A stretch of 5,594 bases of DNA from the NCBI GenBank assembly GCA_948946035.1, contig CARBKU010000098.1:1-5594 (forward strand), given 5' to 3'. Under the pieces are notes generated by a model. That model was given only the letters and a program-made list of their open reading frames with translations, did not search any database and was not told the DNA's origin. Below, piece after piece: positions 1 through 5,055 of this stretch (its first letter is position 1; the number at the start of each line of letters is the position of its first letter). The stretch comes from an uncultured Clostridia bacterium. Its GTDB lineage: Bacteria; Bacillota; Clostridia; TANB77; CAG-508. The position numbers and the translations under genes are program-made.

Positions 1-1
1 T

Positions 2-985
2 TTCCATTTAGATACTGAAAATAAATTAAGAGATGTCTATTATAAAGAAACTGAAAAAACAGATAATGGCTTAAAGCACCCTGCTACTTTGTATTTTCCA
101 TTTCAAGAAAAGTTTGGACTAATGTTATTACGATTTTTAAATGCAGACTTATCTAACTATGAAATAGCTAATAAAACTTTCTTTTATGCTTATGGTTTTG
201 AAATATTAAGAGATTTAGATAAGGATTATAATTTTGAATTAAGTAATAATTATGGCAGTAATGAAGATTATCTAAAAGCTACTACTAAAATATTTGAAGA
301 TTTACAAGAAAATCTAATTGATTTACAACAAGAACTAATAAAAGCAGTTACATATATCTATAACTTACACAACAATGAAGAATTGGAAAAATATACATAT
401 ACTGAACGATATGCAGTTTATTTAATAAAAAGAATGGGGAAATTGCATACATACTACAAAAATGACTTTGTTATGCGAGATAGTTATTCAAAGAAATATC
501 AAGAATTTAGTAATAAAAACGAATATGACATACTAGAATCTTTACATACTAAAAATATGTTTCTTTCAATGAGTGATACTCATAAAAGTAATGATTTATC
601 AAGTGTTTGCTATGCTATACTCGATGAACTATCAAAAACACCTAACTATCCAATTAAAAAATGTCAAAATTGTGGAATGTACTTTATCCCAACTTCAAAA
701 GTAGATGAAATTTATTGTGATTACCCAAAAGAAAACTCAAAAACTTGTAGAGATTTAGGTGCTTTCCAATCTTATACGGAAAGATTAAAGCAAAATAAGG
801 CTATGGGTGAATATAGAAGAACTTATCAACAAAAATTTATGCAAGTTAAAAAAAACAAGGAAAATAAAGAACTTTCTAAAGATTTTGAAACTTGGAAAAA
901 ACAAGCTAAAGAAAAAATAAATCTTATGAAAAAAGGCAAACTTACTGAAAATGAGGTTTATGACTGGATTTTGAAAAATAAATGA
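2..985 (+). CDS. DUF6076-like protein with four-cysteine cluster, 5' end outside window
   Basis: The frame is open from base 2 to the TAA at 983-985, giving 327 residues with no start visible, so this is a 3' part of a gene. A TTG at 89 is an unlikely start: it has no ribosome binding site and the frame stays open upstream of it. The N-terminal two thirds is helical, acidic and tyrosine-rich. At residues 221-249 (counted from base 2) lies KCQNCGMYFIPTS, followed by YCD and CRD, a C-x2-C-x14-C-x9-C cluster that probably binds zinc. The tail is lysine-rich and helical (EYRRTYQQKF onward). From memory this C-terminal pattern matches DUF6076-type proteins found in Firmicutes genomes and mobile elements; their function is unknown, and nucleic-acid binding is only a guess. 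The protein ends 75 bp before the insertion sequence and looks intact at its C-terminus. Confidence 0.6.
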   Translation, partial: FHLDTENKLRDVYYKETEKTDNGLKHPATLYFPFQEKFGLMLLRFLNADLSNYEIANKTFFYAYGFEILRDLDKDYNFELSNNYGSNEDYLKATTKIFEDLQENLIDLQQELIKAVTYIYNLHNNEELEKYTYTERYAVYLIKRMGKLHTYYKNDFVMRDSYSKKYQEFSNKNEYDILESLHTKNMFLSMSDTHKSNDLSSVCYAILDELSKTPNYPIKKCQNCGMYFIPTSKVDEIYCDYPKENSKTCRDLGAFQSYTERLKQNKAMGEYRRTYQQKFMQVKKNKENKELSKDFETWKKQAKEKINLMKKGKLTENEVYDWILKNK

Positions 986-1051
986 TAATATAATATAAAT
1001 TCTATAAATTAATTATATAAAACATTATGCACCTTATTATTTAGCTTGGTT

Positions 1052-1060
1052 GGTAAAAAG
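1052..1060. repeat. Left target-site duplication GGTAAAAAG
   Basis: GGTAAAAAG directly abuts the left inverted repeat, and the same nine bases follow the right inverted repeat at 2577-2585. A 9-bp duplication agrees with what is known of ISLre2-family elements and marks both ends of the insertion exactly. Confidence 0.85.
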
Positions 1061-1084
1061 TATAGCATAAATAATATGTGGGAA
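1061..1084 (+). repeat. Left terminal inverted repeat of the insertion sequence
   Basis: This 24-bp end matches the reverse complement of 2553-2576 at 18 of 24 positions. Two conserved blocks stand out: GCATAAA near the tip and GTGGGAA at the inner edge. The region between them is AT-rich and less conserved. The two-block arrangement is what one expects of transposase-binding ends. Confidence 0.82.
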
Positions 1085-1109
1085 AAATAAAAGATAAAAA
1101 TAGACAAAA

Positions 1110-1170
1110 GAAGCACCAATTTGATATGATGTTTTTAACCGAAAACATAGCCATATCAAGGAGGTACTTC
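1110..1170 (+). promoter_or_regulatory. Hairpin that sequesters the transposase ribosome binding site
   Basis: Three nested stems can be drawn. GAAGCACC (1110-1117) pairs with GGTACTTC (1163-1170) at 7 of 8 positions. TTGATATG (1121-1128) pairs perfectly with CATATCAA (1152-1159). ATGTTTT (1129-1135) pairs perfectly with AAAACAT (1142-1148), closing a six-base loop TAACCG, with a 3-base bulge AGC on the right side. The ribosome binding site AAGGAGGT (1158-1165) is spread over the second stem, a 3x3 internal loop and the first stem, so it would be largely masked in any transcript that includes the whole left end. Insertion sequences such as IS10 and IS50 are known to use this device to stop host read-through from switching on transposase. 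That role here is inference from the folding. Confidence 0.6.
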
Positions 1171-1173
1171 TTT

Positions 1174-2538
1174 ATGATTAATAGAATAATACAAACTATC
1201 GTAGAAAACAAGGATTTTTTAGAAAAAAGTTTAGAAAATAGTATAAATGCTAATGAAATAAGCATGTTTAGCAGAGATTTAAGAAAAGTATTTGATGAAG
1301 CAGGAAGAAAAACACTTGTGGGAATCCTAGAAATGATAGATACTATCCTTTTTGAAGATACAAGAAGAAAAATTGAATATGAAACAAAAGATTTAAGAAA
1401 AAGAACTCTAGTTACACAGTATGGAAATATAGAATATCGTAGAAGGTACTACAGAAATAGACAAAACAAGGAATATGTCTATCTTGCAGATGAAAAAATG
1501 GGAATAGAAAAGAATGAAAGAATAACTAAAGATGTGCAAAGTAAGATAATAGAATTTGCACATGATATATCATATTCCAAAACAGGAAAACGAATTGTAG
1601 AAAATGAAATCATATCTCCCACAACGGTAATGCATAAAGTGAGACAAGAAGAACTAAAAGTAGAAACTTTAGAAGAAAAGAAACAAATTAAAAGACTGTA
1701 TATAGAAGCAGACGAAGACCATGTATCAGAAAGAGATAATAAAGTAGGAATGCCAAAATTAATTTATGTACATGAAGGAAGATATCAAAAGGGAAATAGA
1801 AACATTTTAAAGAATGTACATTACATCGGTTGTTTAGGGAAAAATAGTGAAGAATTATGGTTAGAAGTAGCAGAATACGTTGACACGAAGTATGATATGA
1901 AAAATGTGGAAAAAGTATATATATGTGGAGATGGAGCAGCATGGATAAAAGAAGGATTAAATTGGATAGAGAAATCAAAATTTGTTTTAGATAGATTTCA
2001 CTTATTAAAGTATATAAATCAAGCGACAGTAGAGTTCCCACAATATAAAAGTAAGTTGTGGTACAACATTAATATATATGACCCAATTAGTGTAGAAAAT
2101 ATCTTTAAAGAAATAATAGAGAAAACTACTGATGAGAAACGAAAAGAAAAAGTAATAGATAGTTACAGATATGTAAAGAATCAATGGAAAGGAATTGAAA
2201 TTTACGAAACAGATGGAGAATATTTGAGTGGTTGTAGTGCTGAGGGACATATTAGCCATGTATACGCAGATAGAATGAGTTCAAGACCAAGAACGTGGTG
2301 TGATGATGGAATAGACAAAATGAGTAGACTAAGGGCTTTTGTAAGCAATGGTGGAAAGATATATGAAGAATTAATTAAAAATAAAAAAGCTAATACAAAA
2401 TTAAAAAAATATGATAAAATAATAAAAAGACATATCAAGCAAAATATTGAAGAAGCAAAGTATTGTTCAGCCCCTATTGTCAATACAGGAATGAATAGTG
2501 ATATAAGAAAATTTTTAAATAAAGTAATGTATGGTTAA
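1174..2538 (+). CDS. ISLre2-family DDE transposase
   Basis: The product is 454 residues, a usual length for this family. The ATG at 1174 was chosen because AAGGAGGT ends 8 bp before it. An in-frame GTG at 1078 lies inside the left inverted repeat with no ribosome binding site. Visible family features are YGNIEYRRRYY (about residues 83-93); YIEADEDHVSER (176-187) with the first catalytic aspartates; VYICGDGAAWIKEG (248-261) with the second; LDRFHLLKYI (272-281); and CSAEGHISHVYADRMSSRP (354-372), which carries the candidate catalytic glutamate E357. The C-terminus is basic. Nothing is frameshifted and all key segments are present, so the enzyme is probably active in cut or copy transfer of the element. 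Its translation is probably limited by the hairpin over its ribosome binding site. I see no good promoter inside the left end. Confidence 0.92.
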   Translation: MINRIIQTIVENKDFLEKSLENSINANEISMFSRDLRKVFDEAGRKTLVGILEMIDTILFEDTRRKIEYETKDLRKRTLVTQYGNIEYRRRYYRNRQNKEYVYLADEKMGIEKNERITKDVQSKIIEFAHDISYSKTGKRIVENEIISPTTVMHKVRQEELKVETLEEKKQIKRLYIEADEDHVSERDNKVGMPKLIYVHEGRYQKGNRNILKNVHYIGCLGKNSEELWLEVAEYVDTKYDMKNVEKVYICGDGAAWIKEGLNWIEKSKFVLDRFHLLKYINQATVEFPQYKSKLWYNINIYDPISVENIFKEIIEKTTDEKRKEKVIDSYRYVKNQWKGIEIYETDGEYLSGCSAEGHISHVYADRMSSRPRTWCDDGIDKMSRLRAFVSNGGKIYEELIKNKKANTKLKKYDKIIKRHIKQNIEEAKYCSAPIVNTGMNSDIRKFLNKVMYG

Positions 2539-2552
2539 TATCAAAAGTGGTG

Positions 2553-2576
2553 TTCCCACAAAAAGTTTATGCAATC
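2553..2576 (-). repeat. Right terminal inverted repeat of the insertion sequence
   Basis: Read on the minus strand, this end carries the same GCATAAA and GTGGGAA blocks, at the same spacing, as the left end. It starts 14 bp after the transposase stop codon and directly abuts the right copy of the target duplication. Confidence 0.82.
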
Positions 2577-2585
2577 GGTAAAAAG
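2577..2585. repeat. Right target-site duplication GGTAAAAAG
   Basis: This copy is identical to 1052-1060 and directly abuts the right inverted repeat. Perfect identity suggests that the insertion is recent, or at least that the flanks have not decayed. Confidence 0.85.
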
Positions 2586-2592
2586 CAAATTT

Positions 2593-2621
2593 TTGACTTT
2601 TTTTGTTTTTTATAGTATAAT
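2593..2621 (+). promoter_or_regulatory. Housekeeping-type promoter of the 129-residue gene
   Basis: TTGACT at 2593-2598 and TATAAT at 2616-2621 are separated by 17 bp, a near-consensus sigma-A promoter. Transcription would start near 2628, giving a leader of about 35 bases with AAAGGAGGA before the ATG at 2663. The insertion sequence ends 7 bp upstream of the -35 box (duplication included). The core promoter is therefore intact, but any upstream activating sequence has been replaced by the element's right end. Confidence 0.72.
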
Positions 2622-2662
2622 TTATATATATTAGAAAGTACCTAATAAAAGGAGGAATTACT

Positions 2663-3052
2663 ATGGGATTAATGGATAATATTCGTGGATTTTTTTCAGG
2701 TTCAAAAAATACTCAAACATCACAACCACAAATAGATGAAGAATATGAAAAATCAAGATTAGCAGACAGAATAGTTGATTTAATAGGTAAAATAAAAAGA
2801 ATAAATAGTTTTGATAGCAGTGTTTGGAATTTATCAAATGTTTCTAGTTATGACTTAAGACGAAAAAGTTTGGATGAATTACAAAGACTTAACTCTAGTT
2901 TAGCAAATAGGCTTTCAGAACTTGATAGACAAAGTCAAAGAAGAGATCAAAACAGAGAATCTCTTGAAGCCTCTAAATGGACAGGGCAAAAGCCTAAACA
3001 TATGAGTGATCTTGATTTTGATAGATTTCAAAGAAATGATGATGGTAGATAA
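2663..3052 (+). CDS. Small charged protein of unknown function, 129 residues
   Basis: The gene has its own strong promoter, a good AAAGGAGGA ribosome binding site 6-7 bp before the ATG, and a terminator overlapping its stop codon, so it is very likely a real single-gene transcript. I do not recognise the family. The N-terminus MGLMDNIRGFFSG could form a short amphipathic helix. Residues 14-24 are polar and probably disordered. Residues 28-48 and 63-92 look like charged helices; the second (DLRRKSLDELQRLNSSLANR) has a coiled-coil-like pattern. The tail from about 93 is rich in arginine, aspartate and asparagine. There is no signal peptide, membrane segment or cysteine, so a cytoplasmic protein is expected, possibly oligomeric or touching the membrane through its N-terminus. 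Its neighbours suggest a mobile-element accessory gene. Confidence 0.75.
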   Translation: MGLMDNIRGFFSGSKNTQTSQPQIDEEYEKSRLADRIVDLIGKIKRINSFDSSVWNLSNVSSYDLRRKSLDELQRLNSSLANRLSELDRQSQRRDQNRESLEASKWTGQKPKHMSDLDFDRFQRNDDGR

Positions 3053-3099
3053 AGAATAATATAGACGTTGTTTAAACTACAACGTCTATATTATTCTTT
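3051..3099. terminator. Bidirectional terminator, perfect 21-bp stem
   Basis: Positions 3051-3071 and 3079-3099 are exact reverse complements, closing a 7-base loop TTAAACT. The GC-rich core is GACGTTGT/ACAACGTC. The outer part of each arm is A-rich on the 5' side and T-rich on the 3' side (TTATTCTTT), so a U-rich tail forms whichever strand is transcribed. The stem begins inside the TAA stop of the 129-residue gene and ends 8 bp before the stop of the convergent surface-protein gene, serving both. Confidence 0.85.
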
Positions 3100-3107
3100 A
3101 TTCATTT

Positions 3108-4532
3108 TTACTTAATATCTCTGAATTTTCTATATTTCATATAAAAGATTGTACTAGCTATTGATATAATTAGAATTATAAATAAACCTGTTATCGTAGC
3201 ACCTGTCTGTGGCAACTTTCCTGTTGCAATAGTTGTATCATCTTTCTTTGTTGGTTCTTGATTAGTGTTTGGTGTATCACTAGGTTTCTGCTGTTGATTT
3301 TGTTCATCTTTTTTATCCGTATCAGTATCTGTTGTCGGTTTCGTTAAATAAACATATTTTATTTTATTATCAATTGCATATTTCGCTGCAACAGAGTCTT
3401 TATAACAATAAATTGTTAAGTTTTGATTATGATTTTCAAATATATTTTTTCCCATATTTGTACAATTATCTAAGATTGTAATTTTAAGTAAATTTGAACA
3501 TCCTTCAAATGCATTATAGCTTATTTCCTTCATACTATTCGGTAAAGTTATCTCTGTTATTCCTGTACATCCTTTAAATGCTTCTGCTGATATTTTACTT
3601 ACTGTGTTTGGTAATGTTATCTGTGTCAATTCTGTACAATCTTCTAGTAATACTTCTGGTATTGTCGTACAACCTTCTTCAAATGTTACTGATGTTAATT
3701 TTGTTGTTCCTGAAAATGGTCCATGTTGATAAATATTTCCATGTGTTAATGTCTTTGGTATTGTTATTTGTGTTAGTTTTGGACAATCTTTAAATGCATT
3801 TCCCCCTATGCTCTCTAATTTATTTAGGTTCACGGTTGTTAAATTTGAACATCCTTCAAATGCATTATAGCTTATTTCCTTCATACTATTCGGTAAAGTT
3901 ATCTCTGTTATTCCTGTACATCCTTTAAATGCTTCTGCTGATATTTTACTTACTGTGTTTGGTAATGTTATCTGTGTCAATTCTGTACAATCTTCTAGTA
4001 ATACTTCTGGTATTGTCGTACAACCTTCTTCAAATGTTACTGATGTTAATTTTGTTGTTCCTGAAAATGGTCCATGTTGATAAATATTTCCATGTGTTAA
4101 TGTCTTTGGTATTGTTATTTGTGTTAGTTTTGGACAATCTTTAAATGCATTTCCCCCTATGCTCTCTAATTTATTTAGGTTCACGGTTGTTAAATTTGAA
4201 CATCCTTCAAATGCATTATAACTTATTTCCTTCATACTATTCGGTAGTGTTACTCCTGTAATATTGGTTGCACCTTTAAATGCTTGAAATTTTAATGAAA
4301 TAACTGTCTTTCCATCTAAAGTAGATGGAACAATTATATTTCCAACCAAATCAGTTGGATTAGTACATTCTAAATTTTCAATTTGGTTTGTTTCATTTAC
4401 CTCATATTTCCAATTTACTGTTACTCCATTTAGAATAGATGTTGCTGTATATGTATCTTTTGCAAATACATTTCCACTCAATCCCACTAATAATAAAATC
4501 ATAATTAAAATACTAAAAATCTTTTTCAACAT
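3108..4532 (-). CDS. LPQTG-anchored BspA-type leucine-rich-repeat surface protein
   Basis: The product is 474 residues. The start at 4532 was chosen because GGGGGAG (4539-4545) lies 6 bases before it; an ATG five codons earlier has no binding site. Residues 1-24 are a signal peptide, MLKKIF followed by a hydrophobic run, with probable cleavage after VFA. Leucine-rich repeats of the LRR_5/BspA type, about 22-26 residues each with the motif NAF-x-x-C-x-x-L, fill roughly residues 65-380. Residues about 397-438 are a Thr/Pro/Gln/Lys linker. LPQTG lies at 440-444, followed by a hydrophobic segment and a positively charged end (KYRKFRDIK), so a sortase should link the protein to the cell wall. Proteins of this type often bind host proteins or other bacteria; the ligand here is unknown. 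Most of the repeat domain is two identical 117-residue blocks. Confidence 0.93.
   Translation of the reverse strand: MLKKIFSILIMILLLVGLSGNVFAKDTYTATSILNGVTVNWKYEVNETNQIENLECTNPTDLVGNIIVPSTLDGKTVISLKFQAFKGATNITGVTLPNSMKEISYNAFEGCSNLTTVNLNKLESIGGNAFKDCPKLTQITIPKTLTHGNIYQHGPFSGTTKLTSVTFEEGCTTIPEVLLEDCTELTQITLPNTVSKISAEAFKGCTGITEITLPNSMKEISYNAFEGCSNLTTVNLNKLESIGGNAFKDCPKLTQITIPKTLTHGNIYQHGPFSGTTKLTSVTFEEGCTTIPEVLLEDCTELTQITLPNTVSKISAEAFKGCTGITEITLPNSMKEISYNAFEGCSNLLKITILDNCTNMGKNIFENHNQNLTIYCYKDSVAAKYAIDNKIKYVYLTKPTTDTDTDKKDEQNQQQKPSDTPNTNQEPTKKDDTTIATGKLPQTGATITGLFIILIISIASTIFYMKYRKFRDIK
3489..4220 (-). repeat. Tandem duplication of 351 bp inside the surface-protein gene
   Basis: Copies run about 3490-3840 and 3841-4191. 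By eye I find no difference between positions 351 bp apart from 3489/3840 to 3869/4220. The homology continues for about another 26 bp (to 4246) after one mismatch (G at 3870, A at 4221). The unit is exactly 117 codons, so adding or losing a copy keeps the frame. In protein order each unit holds five leucine-rich repeats of 23, 22, 26, 23 and 23 residues, starting at TLPNSMKEISYNAFEGC. A partial third occurrence of the first repeat follows the second copy. Confidence 0.95.
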
Positions 4533-4567
4533 ATGTATCTCCCCCATAATTTATCAAAAAGTGTTTT

Positions 4568-4590
4568 TTTATACAAATTTCTTGTATAAA
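4568..4590. promoter_or_regulatory. Perfect 9-bp dyad, candidate operator of the surface-protein gene
   Basis: TTTATACAA (4568-4576) and TTGTATAAA (4582-4590) are exact reverse complements around a 5-bp centre. The dyad sits about +5 to +27 relative to the predicted transcription start of the surface-protein gene, where a bound repressor would block elongation. It is not followed by T's in the direction of that gene, so it does not look like a terminator. The divergent XRE protein is the obvious candidate ligand, but the sequence alone does not show that. Confidence 0.45.
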
Positions 4591-4600
4591 GTCTATATTA

Positions 4601-4629
4601 TTTATACCATTACTTAAATTTTCTGTCAA
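4601..4629 (-). promoter_or_regulatory. Strong promoter of the surface-protein gene
   Basis: On the minus strand a perfect -35 box TTGACA (4629-4624) is followed after 17 bp by TATAAA (4606-4601). A TGG just upstream of the -10 box gives it an extended -10 form. Transcription would begin near 4594, giving a leader of about 60 bases. This is among the best promoter matches in the window and suggests high expression unless repressed. Confidence 0.75.
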
Positions 4630-4679
4630 TACATTTTTAATATTTTTATTTAGATATATCTTAATAAGTTTTAGTGGTA

Positions 4680-4723
4680 TTAAGTTATCTATATTTTAAC
4701 TTTATAATTTATATATAGATAAT
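4680..4723 (+). promoter_or_regulatory. Probable promoter and 10-bp inverted repeat upstream of the XRE gene
   Basis: TTATCTATAT (4685-4694) and ATATAGATAA (4713-4722) are exact reverse complements separated by 18 bp. Two promoter readings are possible: TATAAT at 4703-4708 with a poor -35 (TTAAGT, 4680-4685), or GATAAT at 4718-4723 with TTAACT (4696-4701), spacing 16. In either case the inverted repeat overlaps the core promoter, as expected for autorepression by a small XRE protein. The region is very AT-rich, so chance symmetry cannot be excluded. Confidence 0.4.
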
Positions 4724-4761
4724 TTTTACATTATTAAGTAATACAAAAGGAGGACAATTTT

Positions 4762-5025
4762 ATGACTTCTATGGAATTAGTTGGATTTAATACAAAATGG
4801 TATAGATATCAAAATAATTTAACACAAGAACAATATGCTAATAAAACTAAATTTAAAATGGCATATATTAGTGTTATTGAAACTGGAAATGCCAATTTAA
4901 CTTGTAAAAATATTGATTTTATAGCAAAATCTTTTAAAATAAAACCAGAACTCCTTTTCAATGAAGAAACTGCAAAAATGGCTAAAAAGCTACCAATTAG
5001 AGTCGATATGTATAACAGGAAATAA
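4762..5025 (+). CDS. Small XRE/Cro-type helix-turn-helix regulator
   Basis: The product is 87 residues, a single-domain regulator. The ATG at 4762 is preceded by AAAAGGAGGA at 7 bp spacing. The domain spans about residues 9-66: a first helix around TKWYRYQNN, the turn opening LTQEQYANKT (20-29), the recognition helix near KMAYISVIETG (32-42), then LTCKNIDFIAKSF and the typical ending IKPELLF (60-66). ISVIETGNANLT closely follows the usual XRE pattern of I-x-x-I-E-x-G. The last 20 residues are basic, with no effector domain visible. It should bind operator DNA as a dimer. It is divergent from the surface-protein gene across 229 bp that hold two dyads, so it may control itself and that gene. 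A role in control of element transfer or copy number is also possible. Confidence 0.88.
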   Translation: MTSMELVGFNTKWYRYQNNLTQEQYANKTKFKMAYISVIETGNANLTCKNIDFIAKSFKIKPELLFNEETAKMAKKLPIRVDMYNRK

Positions 5026-5049
5026 ATAGTATATAATTTATTTCCTGTT
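5014..5049. terminator. Terminator between the XRE gene and the convergent mobilization gene
   Basis: AACAGGAAATAAAT (5014-5027) pairs perfectly with ATTTATTTCCTGTT (5036-5049), a 14-bp stem with an 8-base loop. CTTTAATT follows on the plus strand. The stem includes the TAA stop of the XRE gene and ends 6 bp before the stop of the minus-strand gene. It probably serves both directions, though the U tracts are weak and the stem is AT-rich. Confidence 0.65.
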
Positions 5050-5055
5050 CTTTAA

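Larger units (their letters stand above)
1061..2576 (+). mobile_element. Complete ISLre2-family insertion sequence, 1516 bp
   Basis: The element is bounded by imperfect terminal inverted repeats (1061-1084 and 2553-2576) and flanked by the 9-bp direct repeat GGTAAAAAG. It contains one gene, an uninterrupted ISLre2-type DDE transposase at 1174-2538. Its size, single open reading frame and 9-bp duplication fit the family. Nothing is broken, so it may be able to move. It sits between the DUF6076-like gene and the promoter of the 129-residue gene, in the same orientation as both. Removing it and one copy of the duplication leaves an ordinary intergenic region of about 150 bp. Confidence 0.88.

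Noticed and set aside
986..1060. Terminator or further gene between the DUF6076-like gene and the insertion sequence
   Set aside because: The stretch is almost pure A/T with only weak, GC-free pairings and no open frame with start signals. I see nothing I can support there.
1078..1173. Extension of the transposase to the in-frame GTG at 1078
   Set aside because: The GTG lies inside the terminal inverted repeat with no ribosome binding site, while the ATG at 1174 has AAGGAGGT at good spacing.
1688..2483. Hydrophobic minus-strand frames across the transposase gene
   Set aside because: AT-rich coding DNA read backwards yields Leu/Ile/Phe/Tyr-rich frames. No ribosome binding sites or family features are seen, and the plus-strand transposase explains the region.
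2547..2559. Short hairpin GTGG/CCAC after the transposase stop as a terminator
   Set aside because: The stem is only 4 bp, is followed by A's rather than T's, and overlaps the right inverted repeat.
3578..4144. Two identical 71-residue leucine-rich hydrophobic frames on the plus strand (3578-3793 and 3929-4144)
   Set aside because: They are antisense shadows of the duplicated leucine-rich-repeat DNA, have no ribosome binding sites, and are identical only because the repeat is identical.
3489..4220. CRISPR or other spacer-repeat array
   Set aside because: The repeats are contiguous 351-bp coding units with no spacers, and they translate into leucine-rich repeats.
4533..4547. Upstream ATG at 4547 as start of the surface protein
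   Set aside because: The purine-rich GGGGGAG overlaps and follows this codon and is placed for the ATG at 4532. That start also gives a standard signal peptide beginning MLKK.
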